A stretch of 47,368 nt of DNA from Opitutales bacterium (GTDB lineage: Bacteria > Verrucomicrobiota > Verrucomicrobiia > Opitutales > UBA953), in the NCBI GenBank assembly GCA_009691685.1, contig SIAU01000008.1, positions 1 through 47,368 on the forward strand. Direction: 5' to 3'. The notes beneath the pieces are model-generated. The model was not told the origin of the DNA. It did not search any database and was given only the letters and a program-made list of their open reading frames with translations. The stretch's first letter is position 1. Every line of letters starts with the position of its first letter. This document shows, piece after piece, positions 10,274 to 19,756 of the stretch. The position numbers were made by a program, and so were the translations under genes.

Positions 10274-13021
10274 TCAACCCGTCGCTTGCAGACCTGCGGC
10301 GATAGCGTTGAGCGAAAGGAGCATCTGAGGAAGTAAGGCGTCGGCTTCTTTACGATCACCGTCCGCCGATTTCTTTCTCCAATCCTTGAGAATGGCGACC
10401 TGCTGTTCGTGCAATAGGTCGATCGCTTCTTCGCGAAGCTTGATGACTTTACGGAGGCGCGGACGACCTTCCGTAAGTTTTTTGTTCGATATCTCGTTCA
10501 ACAATTTTTGAGCCAGGAAATGTTCATCCAGAATACGCGTCAGGAAAATATTCTTAAGTTTCTTATCCGTAATCATCGAACCATAGAGACGCATCATACC
10601 GCGGTTCGCAGCCATAACGCTCGTCGCGGCATTCTTAAGCATGTAACGCAGAGGCGGCCAGGTGTCGTACATGTCTTTCAATAAATCATAACCCTTTGGA
10701 TCTTCTTCTTTAAGACGGGCTAAGGCTGACCCTACGCCATACCAACCCGAGAGATAGAAACGCGCTTGGCTCCACGAGAACACCCAAGGAATCGCACGTA
10801 AGTCTTCCAGGGAAGCGGCACCCGTACGACGGGAAGGACGCGAGCCGATACGACTGGCTTCAATGACGTCAATCGGAGTGACCTGACGGAAGAAATCGAT
10901 AAACTTAGGAGTCTTGATGAGTGACTGGTAGGCCTCGCGAGAAAACTCAGCGAACTTGTCCATCACTTTGCTGATGGCTGCGTCTTGTGCTTTCTCTACT
11001 TCATCGAGAATCGTATGCTGAGTCACACCGGCGAGTAATAATTCGAGATTATTTACTGCGGTGATGTGATTAGCGTATTTCTGGGTAATGCTTTCGCCCT
11101 GTTCGGTGACGCGTAATTCGCCGTTGATACTTCCACGCGGTAAAGCGTCGATAAAACGGTGAGTCGGACCAGCGCCACGAGAAATCGTACCGCCACGACC
11201 GTGGAAGAATACAATACGCACACCGTGCTTAGCTCCTACTTTAGTTAAATTCTGTTGGGCGCGATAGAGATTCCAGAGCGAGGCAAGAATACCGCCGTCT
11301 TTATTGGAGTCGGAATAACCAATCATCACTTGCTGCGTTAAGCCACGAGTGATTCCGGCATCGCGGCGCATCTCGAGCGTACGACGAGTGAAAGGATGTG
11401 AAAGGAAGTCATCGAGAATCGCGGTGCTACGTTCTAAGTCGTCGATGGTTTCAAAAAGTGGAACAACCGGAAGTAAGCAATACGGACTGTCGGACCCGCC
11501 GGCGGTTAAGCCTGCTTCACGAGCGATTAAATAAACGGAAAGTAAATCAGAGACCGAGCGGGTCATACTCACGATTAAAGAGCCCAAGCCCTCTGAACCG
11601 TAATGATTGATATGGGCAACTAAAGAGCGATGGCAGGCAATGACGGCGTCCGCTTCAGATCCGATACTCTCTTGCGAGCGGATGAAGGGACGCGTTGAGC
11701 GCAGTTCGGAATCGAGGAAGCCCAGTCGACGTGATTCATCCCAATTGGGATAGTCGTTATCATCTAAACCGGCGACGGTCATCAGTTGTGAAATCGCTTT
11801 ATCGTGGAAGGCGCTGTTCTGACGAATATCCAACGTCGCCATGTGGAAACCAAAGGTACGAAGGAAACGAATCAAGGGATCGATTTCGTAACGGGCGATT
11901 TGTGCCCCACCCACTTCAACTAATGTTTCTCTTAGAAAAAGTAAGTCAGCGACAATGCCTTCGGGAGTTTTATGTGAGCCAGCGGGACACTCACCGACAG
12001 CTGGCGGCATGCGTAGACGAATAAGATTAATATATTGTCTCCAAGTTTCACCGATATTGCGTGCTAAGGCGTGTTCACCTGCTTCACCCAGTGCGGCGGC
12101 ATGCTTGTTGACCTGTTTGATAAATACAGCGGGAGGAAGTTGTAAGTGGTCACCTAAAGAAAGACGCTGACCCAGAGTCTCGAGTCGCTCGGTAACAATA
12201 TTCAACGCAGTGGTACGGAAAAGATTGAGCGCTCTCGTAGTAACTTCAGCGGTAACCAAGGGATGGCCATCGCGATCGCCGCCCACCCAGGTTCCGAGTG
12301 TGATTAACGGTAAAGCATCGGGGTGTTCAATCTTCTCAGGCGAAAAACCAGCCTCTTCCCAGGCTTGGCGCATGCGTAAATCCATGCTCATAATCGCGTC
12401 GGGGAAAACCTTTGATAAGAAATAATTAATATTACGGAGCTCGGACTGAACTTCGGGCTTTTGTTGATAAAACTCACCGGTTCGCCAGAGACGTTCGAGT
12501 GCGACTTTGATTTCATCACGGATGGCACGTTGTTCTGCGGCCGTCCACATGCTGTTTTCTCGACGAACTAATAATTTGTAAAGTTCGCGGTGAATTTCTA
12601 AAACCGTCGCGCGTTTCGCTTCGGTCGGGTGCGCCGTTAAAACAGGTTCGACGTGAATATCGCTTAAACGTTTGGCGACTTGTTTTTCGGTCAAACCCTG
12701 ATCACGCAGACGATTAAAAGTTTTTCCCCAAGAACCGGGATCGGAGGCGAGCCCGCTTTTGTCTTCACGAATACGTTTCGACTGAGCAGAGGCATTTTCT
12801 TCCACCATGTTCAGCAACTGAAACGCAATCGAGTAAGCTTGCACACCACGGTAAGAGAAAATTTGGACACCACGTAATTTACGTTTGCCCATCCAAGGTA
12901 AAGTACCGGCTAAATCTTTGTGGCCTAACTGCTCAAGCACTTCGACAAAGCACTCCATCATGAACGCGAGATCGCGATCCACTTTTTTAAGTCCTTGTAC
13001 TAGGTCCTTATTGATAGGCAT
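10274..13021 (-). CDS. ppc: Phosphoenolpyruvate carboxylase
   Basis: The enzyme carboxylates PEP to oxaloacetate, refilling the TCA cycle. The full bacterial set of motifs is present: TAHPTE with catalytic His131, MIGYSDSNKDGG, FHGRGGTISRGAGP, SRIGSRPSRR and the C-terminal ending AGLQATG, close to the family's usual NTG end. ATG at 13021 gives 915 residues, the normal length. A TTG 72 bases upstream would add a hydrophobic stretch unlike the family and is rejected. Its divergent neighbour is the helicase gene, 95 bp away. Confidence 0.96.
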   Translation of the reverse strand: MPINKDLVQGLKKVDRDLAFMMECFVEVLEQLGHKDLAGTLPWMGKRKLRGVQIFSYRGVQAYSIAFQLLNMVEENASAQSKRIREDKSGLASDPGSWGKTFNRLRDQGLTEKQVAKRLSDIHVEPVLTAHPTEAKRATVLEIHRELYKLLVRRENSMWTAAEQRAIRDEIKVALERLWRTGEFYQQKPEVQSELRNINYFLSKVFPDAIMSMDLRMRQAWEEAGFSPEKIEHPDALPLITLGTWVGGDRDGHPLVTAEVTTRALNLFRTTALNIVTERLETLGQRLSLGDHLQLPPAVFIKQVNKHAAALGEAGEHALARNIGETWRQYINLIRLRMPPAVGECPAGSHKTPEGIVADLLFLRETLVEVGGAQIARYEIDPLIRFLRTFGFHMATLDIRQNSAFHDKAISQLMTVAGLDDNDYPNWDESRRLGFLDSELRSTRPFIRSQESIGSEADAVIACHRSLVAHINHYGSEGLGSLIVSMTRSVSDLLSVYLIAREAGLTAGGSDSPYCLLPVVPLFETIDDLERSTAILDDFLSHPFTRRTLEMRRDAGITRGLTQQVMIGYSDSNKDGGILASLWNLYRAQQNLTKVGAKHGVRIVFFHGRGGTISRGAGPTHRFIDALPRGSINGELRVTEQGESITQKYANHITAVNNLELLLAGVTQHTILDEVEKAQDAAISKVMDKFAEFSREAYQSLIKTPKFIDFFRQVTPIDVIEASRIGSRPSRRTGAASLEDLRAIPWVFSWSQARFYLSGWYGVGSALARLKEEDPKGYDLLKDMYDTWPPLRYMLKNAATSVMAANRGMMRLYGSMITDKKLKNIFLTRILDEHFLAQKLLNEISNKKLTEGRPRLRKVIKLREEAIDLLHEQQVAILKDWRKKSADGDRKEADALLPQMLLSLNAIAAGLQATG

Positions 13022-13116
13022 GTTGGTAATTATTAGCACACGGAGTGCGATTGTCGCAATCGCAAACACCCATTGGCTTGCGTCTAAGTTCAAGTAGGAT
13101 TTGCTGAAATGTAGAT

Positions 13117-15483
13117 ATGTCGGAACAACGTCTCATCCTGCCCGACCTCTGGCAACAGACCGCCCTTCGCGCCCTTCGTGCAAGGAAGGACGTGATTGTA
13201 CAAGCACCGACGGGCTCAGGAAAGACCCACGTCTTCGAGTTATTTATTAAAGGCGGCCACCAAGGCCAAGCCGTGTACACGGTCCCCACCCGAGCCCTGG
13301 CTAATGACAAACGGGCCGAATGGTCCGAACTGGGCTGGGATGTCGGCATCGCCACGGGCGATATCAGCGAAAATCTAAACGCACCAATCATCGTCGCCAC
13401 CCTCGAAACCCAACGTCAAAAATTTCTGGAAAATAAGGGGCCCGATTTATTAGTCATCGATGAATATCAAATGCTCACCGATAACCGTCGCGGTGCAGCG
13501 TACGAAACAGTTTTAGCGCTCGCCCCGAAAACAACACAGCTGCTTTTACTCAGTGGCAGCGTCGCCAATCCTAAAGCAGTGGTCGAATGGCTTACCTCAC
13601 TCGGACGCGATGTCACCCTCGTCGAAGAACACCGCCGACCCGTTCCCTTAGAAGAAATCTGGCTAGATGCACTTGAGACAAAAGAACCTGAAGGGGTTCG
13701 GAGTAGCATCGCACGGGCGGTAATTAAGGGTCTGCAGTCCGACCTTGGACCCATTTTAGTTTTCGCGCCTCGCAGAAAAGCCGCCGAACAAATCGCCAAA
13801 GACATCGCCTATGCCCTGCCCCTCGGCAATGGACCACAGTTAACGGCGGAACAGAGAAAATTGGCTGGGGATGATTTATATAAATTATTAAGACAAGGCG
13901 TTGGCCTACATCACAGCGGATTAACCTATCAACAACGGAGCGAACTGATCGAACCCTGGGCAAAATCGGGGAAATTAGATGTCGTCGTGGCAACTACTGG
14001 ACTGGCCGCGGGGATTAATTTTTCTCTGCGTTCGGTACTCGTTACGGATCGAAAATATACCACCGAACATGCGGCACAAGAAATTAGGCCCGATGAATTA
14101 TTGCAGATGTTTGGTCGGGCGGGTCGACGCGGACTCGACGAAAAAGGTTATGCAGTGTGGTCGGGCGACTCACCTCGACTCGGCGAAGCGAAGCCCTTAC
14201 AAATCAAACGCAGTAAGGGATTGGACTGGCCGGCGATACTCACCGTGATGCGTCACTCAAATCAGCCTAAAGAGTCGGCCCAGAAATTTGTGCAGAGCCT
14301 CTTCACCCGTGATACGATTCAATTAGGACTTACGAATCTAAGCGAAATAGAAACCGCACCCTCTGAAGAACTTCCAGGCACGATTCGACACGTGGAAGAA
14401 ATGTTAGGGCGCAACGGAATTTGGCAACGGATACGACCGAACAAAGTAGTACCCATGAGCGAAGCACTGATCAGAATTAAAGGTGAATGGTATCCGGCAC
14501 TTTCAAAGCCTGATTCACTCAAAGCCGTGACCTACGGAACACCCTGTAAAATCAAACAGGAAAATGACGTCACGTTTTATGGTCGCATCGTTCCGCTTGC
14601 CCATTTCCCGAAGACTAATGAAACCGATGGCTTAACGCCGGTAGAATGGCTGCGAAAAGCCCTTCAAAAATGGGCAGGCAAGAAACCACGGACCGCGATT
14701 TGGACACTAGAACAAATCGAAAAAGAAATTTTACCGCTTTTGCCTCAGCTCACGCAAGGTGGACGTCCGATTGAGGGCATCCAAATCCAACGCGAAACGG
14801 TGATGGTTAAATTAGATTATTCCTCGGCCCAAGTTCGCGTGATTCCTGATGCGCAGGAAGAAAATCTCATTAATCCCGACCGACGCTTTGTTGATAAAGA
14901 AGATATTAATCTAAAAAATGTTCTGGGGACTAATCAGTCACAACTCTTCACCGCACAGTCAGGCAAACTTTGGCTCAAGCTTAAACTCATCAAAGCCGAT
15001 GGAACGCCAACCGAACGTGGACAAATTGCTTCACTCTTTCAACATGGTGAAGGACTGGCAGTCGCTGCCGCGCTTGAAGATGAAACCTATAATGTCGAAG
15101 ACCTTTGCTGGGATCTTGCGGAGCTGCGGGCCGGCGACCGACTCGGAGCGGTTGCGAGAAACTCCAGTCGACTCGGTGCTTGCTGTCGCCTGACTTATAA
15201 ATCTCTGACGGCAGAAGGTTATCTGCATGACGGATTACCCGATGGTTTTGGCGAGGGCTGTGCAGAATTATTAAAAGATTTCGCGCTGCATAATAAAACA
15301 AGTCAATCCACTGACCCCGATGGACGTGGACCCGGTCGTGGCGATTTAGAAAGAGCTCTGCTTGAATGGCGGAGTACGCTTCGTCTTATTTCTAATGGTG
15401 AAAGCGGATTTTCGGAGCGCTGGGACCAGTTACAGAAATCAGCTAAGTCAGTTCTCGCGCAAATCACACCAGACCACTCTTAA
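13117..15483 (+). CDS. Ski2-like superfamily 2 helicase
   Basis: Two RecA-like domains carry Walker A APTGSGKT (30-37), motif Ia TVPTRALA, motif II DEYQ (115-118), motif III SGS (146-148) and motif VI QMFGRAGRRG (330-339). VGLHHSGL and the GRAGR block are typical of the Ski2/Mtr4/Hel308 branch, which unwinds RNA or DNA with ATP. The motif II DEYQ departs from the DExH usual in that branch. Residues from about 400 to 788 show no motif I can name and may be a substrate-specific C-terminal region. No obvious partner gene adjoins it. Whether the substrate is RNA or DNA is open. Confidence 0.8.
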   Translation: MSEQRLILPDLWQQTALRALRARKDVIVQAPTGSGKTHVFELFIKGGHQGQAVYTVPTRALANDKRAEWSELGWDVGIATGDISENLNAPIIVATLETQRQKFLENKGPDLLVIDEYQMLTDNRRGAAYETVLALAPKTTQLLLLSGSVANPKAVVEWLTSLGRDVTLVEEHRRPVPLEEIWLDALETKEPEGVRSSIARAVIKGLQSDLGPILVFAPRRKAAEQIAKDIAYALPLGNGPQLTAEQRKLAGDDLYKLLRQGVGLHHSGLTYQQRSELIEPWAKSGKLDVVVATTGLAAGINFSLRSVLVTDRKYTTEHAAQEIRPDELLQMFGRAGRRGLDEKGYAVWSGDSPRLGEAKPLQIKRSKGLDWPAILTVMRHSNQPKESAQKFVQSLFTRDTIQLGLTNLSEIETAPSEELPGTIRHVEEMLGRNGIWQRIRPNKVVPMSEALIRIKGEWYPALSKPDSLKAVTYGTPCKIKQENDVTFYGRIVPLAHFPKTNETDGLTPVEWLRKALQKWAGKKPRTAIWTLEQIEKEILPLLPQLTQGGRPIEGIQIQRETVMVKLDYSSAQVRVIPDAQEENLINPDRRFVDKEDINLKNVLGTNQSQLFTAQSGKLWLKLKLIKADGTPTERGQIASLFQHGEGLAVAAALEDETYNVEDLCWDLAELRAGDRLGAVARNSSRLGACCRLTYKSLTAEGYLHDGLPDGFGEGCAELLKDFALHNKTSQSTDPDGRGPGRGDLERALLEWRSTLRLISNGESGFSERWDQLQKSAKSVLAQITPDHS

Positions 15484-15538
15484 AAATATTTACCTGATTA
15501 GAGGTTAGAAAACTCGTTCAATTTGAGGTGAATGGAGT

Positions 15539-15566
15539 TTTAACTTTTCAAATTAAGGAATAAAAT
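15539..15566 (+). promoter_or_regulatory. Possible promoter of RNase P RNA
   Basis: TAAAAT at 15561-15566 is a good -10 box, placed about 16 bp before the RNA 5' end. The matching -35 (TTTAAC, 15539-15544, spacing 16) is poor. The region upstream is AT-rich, as expected for a strong stable-RNA promoter. Confidence 0.4.
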
Positions 15567-15581
15567 GTAGAGTGTTGGGAC

Positions 15582-15950
15582 AGTCATATATGCGTATTCG
15601 CACGGGTTAAACCGTGAGGAAAGTCCGGACACCACAGGGTAGGATTCCCGCCGCAAGTCGGGGCACGGCGCAAGCCGTGACGGACAGTGCCACAGAGAAG
15701 ATACCGCCGCTACCGCAAGGGAAACGGTAAGGGTGAAAAGGTGGGGTAAGAGCCCACCGCTCCAAGGGTAACCGAGGAGGCAAGGTAAACCCAATCCGGT
15801 GCAAGATAAACAGGAGCCGCTACTAGGTCACCCACCGAGGCTCCGGGTTGTCGCATCGCCGCAAGGCGGGACTTAAAACGTCAGAGAAATGAATACGCAG
15901 AGGTAAGGTGAGTACCCCCTCAGACAGAATCCGGCTTATAGTATATGACT
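15582..15950 (+). ncRNA. rnpB: RNase P RNA, bacterial type A
   Basis: This is the catalytic RNA that trims tRNA 5' leaders. The universal blocks are present in order: GAGGAAAGTCCGGAC near the 5' end, CAGAGAAGAT, GGTGAAAAGGTGGGGTAAG, and AGACAGAATCCGGCTTA at the 3' end. AGTCATATA (15582-15590) and TATATGACT (15942-15950) pair perfectly as helix P1, fixing both ends. The length of 369 nt is normal for type A. The gene lies alone between the helicase and the convergent gltA. Confidence 0.97.
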
Positions 15951-15958
15951 CAACAGAC

Positions 15959-15988
15959 GGAGAGCCGATCGGAAACGATCGGCTCTCC
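15959..15988. terminator. Perfect 13-bp hairpin between rnpB and gltA
   Basis: GGAGAGCCGATCG (15959-15971) and CGATCGGCTCTCC (15976-15988) pair without mismatch around a GAAA tetraloop. It begins eight bases after the rnpB 3' end. No T-run follows on either strand, so it is a U-less stop or a 3' protective structure serving both convergent genes. Confidence 0.65.
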
Positions 15989-16045
15989 CCCTGTATACCC
16001 ACTTCCTGGGCATGAAGTAATCTCTAGTTCTGTGAACTAAAAAAC

Positions 16046-17347
16046 TTATCCGCGTTTTTCAATCGGTACGTATTTACGTTCGGTGTTACCGACATAAATT
16101 TGACGGGGACGATGAATCTTTTGCTTAGGTGTTTCCGCAATTTCCTTCCAGTGCGAAATCCAACCAGGCATCCGACCAATCGCAAAAATCACGGTAAACA
16201 TTTCCGTCGGAATACCAATGGCCTTCAGAATAATGCCACTGTAGAAGTCTACATTCGGATAGAGATTACGCTCTTTAAAGTAAGGGTCATTTAACGCCGC
16301 ATTCTCTAAACGCATTGCGATGGCTAAAAGCGGATCGTTAATTCCGAGAACCTTGAGAACTTTATCGCATTGTGCTTTGATAATCTTGGCACGGGGATCG
16401 TAGTTCTTATAAACGCGGTGGCCAAAACCCATTAAACGAATCTGTTTGGTTTTGTCTTTCGCGTCGGCGATAAATTTCGAACCGTCGTCACCCGAGTTAT
16501 GAATCTCTTGGAGCATTTCAATGACGGCTTGATTCGCACCGCCGTGTAATGGACCCCAGAGCGCACAGACACCGGCCGAAACGGAGGGGAAGAGATTAGC
16601 ACCGCCCGACGCCACCATTCTGACCGTCGAGGTCGAACAGTTTTGTTCATGATCCGCGTGTAAAATCAGGATTAAATCCAAGGCGCGAGCGACTTCAGGA
16701 TGTATCGTGAAATCAGCATTAGGCTGGGAAAAGAGTAAGTGCAGGAAGTTCGAGCAATAATCTAAGCCCGGTTTAGGATAAACGGGAGGCTCACCTTCTT
16801 TCGAGCGGTGGGCTAAGGCTGCGAGTGTGCGAACTTTTGTAATTAATACGGCAGCCGTTTCGTCAAACTTAGCTAAGTCGTGCGTACGTTCATTGGTACC
16901 CAGCTCTGGATAATAACAGCCGAGCGTATTCAAGGTCGCCGATAATACGGCCATCGGGTGGGCGTTGCTTGGGAAACCGCTGAGTGCGATACGCAGGCCT
17001 TCGTGAATTTGCGAATTATCGAGAATACGTGCTTTGAACTTCTTGATTTGTTCAGCCGTCGGCAGCTCACCGTAAATTAATAAATAAGCGGTTTCGATGA
17101 AGGTAGATTTTTCCGCTAATTCTTCGATCGAGTAACCACGGTAACGAAGCAGACCCTTATCGCCGTCGATGAAAGTGACTTTCGATTCACAAGCGCCCGT
17201 GTTCGCGTATCCGTCGTCAAAAGTTACATAACCAGTCTCATCGCGTAATTTGCGGATATCGACAGCTCGTTCGGCCTCAGTGCCTACGATTACGGGGAGG
17301 ACAATTTCTTTGTCATCCAATTTGAGAATAGCGTTTTTAGAACTCAT
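16046..17347 (-). CDS. gltA: Citrate synthase (type II)
   Basis: It condenses oxaloacetate and acetyl-CoA to citrate, the entry step of the TCA cycle. The catalytic triad is visible: His268 in GPLHGGAN, His310 in GFGHRVY and Asp367 in YPNVDFYSG. An N-terminal beta domain and a length of 433 residues fit the NADH-sensitive hexameric type II enzymes of Gram-negatives. The start is ATG. It lies 29 bp after hisH on the same strand and may be the last gene of the ptsI-his series. The neighbouring ppc makes its substrate oxaloacetate. Confidence 0.96.
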   Translation of the reverse strand: MSSKNAILKLDDKEIVLPVIVGTEAERAVDIRKLRDETGYVTFDDGYANTGACESKVTFIDGDKGLLRYRGYSIEELAEKSTFIETAYLLIYGELPTAEQIKKFKARILDNSQIHEGLRIALSGFPSNAHPMAVLSATLNTLGCYYPELGTNERTHDLAKFDETAAVLITKVRTLAALAHRSKEGEPPVYPKPGLDYCSNFLHLLFSQPNADFTIHPEVARALDLILILHADHEQNCSTSTVRMVASGGANLFPSVSAGVCALWGPLHGGANQAVIEMLQEIHNSGDDGSKFIADAKDKTKQIRLMGFGHRVYKNYDPRAKIIKAQCDKVLKVLGINDPLLAIAMRLENAALNDPYFKERNLYPNVDFYSGIILKAIGIPTEMFTVIFAIGRMPGWISHWKEIAETPKQKIHRPRQIYVGNTERKYVPIEKRG

Positions 17348-17376
17348 GACGGTGATGGGCCGCCAAGGGAATGACC

Positions 17377-18021
17377 TTAGCGGTTCACTAAACTCAGAAA
17401 ATTGCGGTAGATTTGCAAGCCTTTGACCTGACTTTTCTCAGGGTGGAACTGCGTCGCCAACACCCTCCCCCGCTTAATTCCACTTACAAATCGGCCCGCA
17501 TATTCAGTCTCGCACCAAACCAGCGACTCCTCGGTCTTCACTAAGCGGTAACTATGGACAAAGTAAAAGGGCTCGCCCTCGACCTTAATACCCTCGGTGA
17601 GCGGACCCGATTCTCTAAAAATCGCCTCATTCCAACCCATGTGTGGAATACGCAAGCGAGCCATGGACTCAAAGCGCGAAATGACTCCCGGAAAAATCCC
17701 TAGACCAGCGCGATTACCTTCTTCCGATCTTTCGAATAAGGCCTGCAGACCTAAGCAGACTCCGAGAAAGGGTTTATCTGATTTAATCCACTCCTTCAAA
17801 AAACTATCGAAGGATGTGCGACTCAAACAATCCATACAATCGGTGATGGCCCCCTGACCTGGAAAAACCACCGCGTCAGCTTTTTCGGCATCGCGTGGAT
17901 TCGCAGCAAGGTATGCATCGGCACCTGCGGCGATTAAAGCACGACTCACACTGCGCAAATTGCCCATGCCGTAGTCAATCACCGCAACACGAGGACGAGG
18001 CTGAGAATCCGCAGTGCTCAC
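17377..18021 (-). CDS. hisH: Imidazole glycerol phosphate synthase, glutamine amidotransferase subunit
   Basis: HisH frees ammonia from glutamine and channels it to HisF in histidine synthesis. The class I amidotransferase triad is present: nucleophile Cys in GVCLGLQ, and His and Glu in TQFHPEKS. The N-terminus [14 protein letters not shown] is typical of HisH. The start is GTG at 18021, required because IDYG lies close to the N-terminus and no earlier ATG exists. Only 3 bp separate it from the end of hisB. HisF, its partner, is not in the window. Confidence 0.93.
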   Translation of the reverse strand: MSTADSQPRPRVAVIDYGMGNLRSVSRALIAAGADAYLAANPRDAEKADAVVFPGQGAITDCMDCLSRTSFDSFLKEWIKSDKPFLGVCLGLQALFERSEEGNRAGLGIFPGVISRFESMARLRIPHMGWNEAIFRESGPLTEGIKVEGEPFYFVHSYRLVKTEESLVWCETEYAGRFVSGIKRGRVLATQFHPEKSQVKGLQIYRNFLSLVNR

Positions 18022-18024
18022 AAC

Positions 18025-18627
18025 TTAAGCAAGTGTACCTTTAGTACTAGGCACGCGACCATCTTGACGTGGATCAATTTCGACAGCGGCCCGTAAGGCT
18101 TTGGCAAATGCTTTAAATAAGGCCTCGGCGATGTGGTGAGGCTCTTCACCGTACTCCACTTTTAAGTGCAGATTGCAGGCCAATGCATTCGCCAGGCCTT
18201 GGAAAAATTCGCGGACGAGGGCGATGTTGAAATCCTTCACCATGAAATTCATGATGTCTGCTTGGTAGACCAGCATCGAGCGATTGCTTAAATCAATAAC
18301 GCAACGCGCCAAGGTTTCGTCCATCGGCAGAATAAAGAATCCGTAACGACGAATTCCCGCTTTGTCGCCGAGGGCTTCCTTAATGGCAGAACCTAAAACG
18401 ATACCCACGTCCTCAACGGTGTGGTGATAATCGACGTCGGTGTCGCCCGTAGCTTTTACTTTTAAGTCGATCATCGCGTGACGACTCAGCAACGTCAGCA
18501 TGTGGTCAAAAAAGGCCACCCCGGTGCTGATTTCGGATACGCCCGTGCCGTCTAGATTTACCGATAAATCTATCTTGGTTTCGGCGGTATTACGTCGAAT
18601 CGTCGCTTGGCGAGTTCGTGCAGTCAT
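18025..18627 (-). CDS. hisB: Imidazoleglycerol-phosphate dehydratase
   Basis: It performs the Mn-dependent dehydration of imidazole glycerol phosphate in histidine synthesis. Metal-binding motifs HHTVEDVG and HHIAEA are both present, the two hallmarks of the fold's repeated halves. At 200 residues it is the single-function form, without the fused histidinol-phosphatase of enterobacteria. ATG at 18627 is preferred over a TTG six bases upstream. It sits between hisC (37 bp upstream) and hisH (3 bp downstream). Confidence 0.95.
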   Translation of the reverse strand: MTARTRQATIRRNTAETKIDLSVNLDGTGVSEISTGVAFFDHMLTLLSRHAMIDLKVKATGDTDVDYHHTVEDVGIVLGSAIKEALGDKAGIRRYGFFILPMDETLARCVIDLSNRSMLVYQADIMNFMVKDFNIALVREFFQGLANALACNLHLKVEYGEEPHHIAEALFKAFAKALRAAVEIDPRQDGRVPSTKGTLA

Positions 18628-18664
18628 ACCCAAGAAATCATCGCTCTAGACCTAAATGTCAATC

Positions 18665-19756
18665 TCACCCTTCCGACCAAGCCCTGGCGGCCTTTAAAAA
18701 AGCATCCATTTCGGCATCTGTTCCCACGGTTATTCTTAACGACTTTTCGGTCAAGGGATGATGCGGAAAACAACGTACTAAAATTTTATGTTCCTTCAAA
18801 AAGTTAAACGCCGACTCCGCCGTGGCGCTCGAAAATTCGTGCGTCTTACCTCTCGGTTTAGCTAAAATAAAATTTCCTGACGAAGGATTAATCTTCCAGC
18901 CCAACTGGGTGAGTTCGCTAATCAATCTTGTGCGAGTGGCTTTAATCTTTTCGATATTTTTCTGCACCCACTCCCGATCCTCCAAGGCGGCTACCGCGGC
19001 GACTTGGGCCAATCGATCGACATTATAACTATCGCGAACCCGATGGAGAATCTCCGCGACCTTCAACGAGCAAAGCGCATAACCCACACGCATACCGGCC
19101 AAGGAATAAGATTTGGAAAGCGTGCGGGTGACCACGACGTTCGGATATTTTAATGGCAACTGTGTACAATCTTCTTCGGCGAAATCTGCATAAGCTTCAT
19201 CGACGACTAAAATACCTGAGAAGGCCTGCGCTAACTCTTCGACTTGTTTAGCTGAAAAAGAAATTCCCAAAGGCGCGTTGGGATTAGTCAGGAAAAAAAT
19301 CGGGGCCCGACAATTTACGACGGCGTTAATATCCAACGAAAAATCTGGGGTAATCGGCACTTTGACTACGGAGGCACCTTGGATGGCGGCAATCACCGGA
19401 TAGAGCGAGTAACTCGGATCCAACAGGCCAATCGGACGATTTAAATCTGCGTAAGACCTGACCAATAAATTAAGAATATCATCCGAGCCATTACCCACGA
19501 CAATGTTATCAGCGTGGTAGCCGTGCAATGCCGCGATTGTTTTACGCAGTGGGGCAGAATCGGGCGACGGGTAAAGCCTGAGGGCCGTACCATCGGTTTC
19601 TAAATGCTTTTTAATAGCCTCAACCACTCGCGGACTGGGTGGATAGGGATTTTCGTTGGTATTTAATTTAATCCATCCTCCACCCTGCGGTTGTTCACCA
19701 GGAACATAACCCTTGAGCGATACAATGTGCGGATTGGGCAACGGCTCCGATGACAT
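18665..19756 (-). CDS. hisC: Histidinol-phosphate aminotransferase
   Basis: This PLP enzyme (fold type I, 363 residues) transaminates imidazole acetol phosphate. TLSKSYSLAGMRVGY contains the PLP-binding lysine, NPNAPLG the substrate-side asparagine and DEAYADF the aspartate that contacts the PLP ring nitrogen. The start codon overlaps the stop of ptsI by one base (TAATG), implying translational coupling. It could in principle also serve tyrosine or phenylalanine transamination, as some homologues do. Confidence 0.93.
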   Translation of the reverse strand: MSSEPLPNPHIVSLKGYVPGEQPQGGGWIKLNTNENPYPPSPRVVEAIKKHLETDGTALRLYPSPDSAPLRKTIAALHGYHADNIVVGNGSDDILNLLVRSYADLNRPIGLLDPSYSLYPVIAAIQGASVVKVPITPDFSLDINAVVNCRAPIFFLTNPNAPLGISFSAKQVEELAQAFSGILVVDEAYADFAEEDCTQLPLKYPNVVVTRTLSKSYSLAGMRVGYALCSLKVAEILHRVRDSYNVDRLAQVAAVAALEDREWVQKNIEKIKATRTRLISELTQLGWKINPSSGNFILAKPRGKTHEFSSATAESAFNFLKEHKILVRCFPHHPLTEKSLRITVGTDAEMDAFLKAARAWSEG

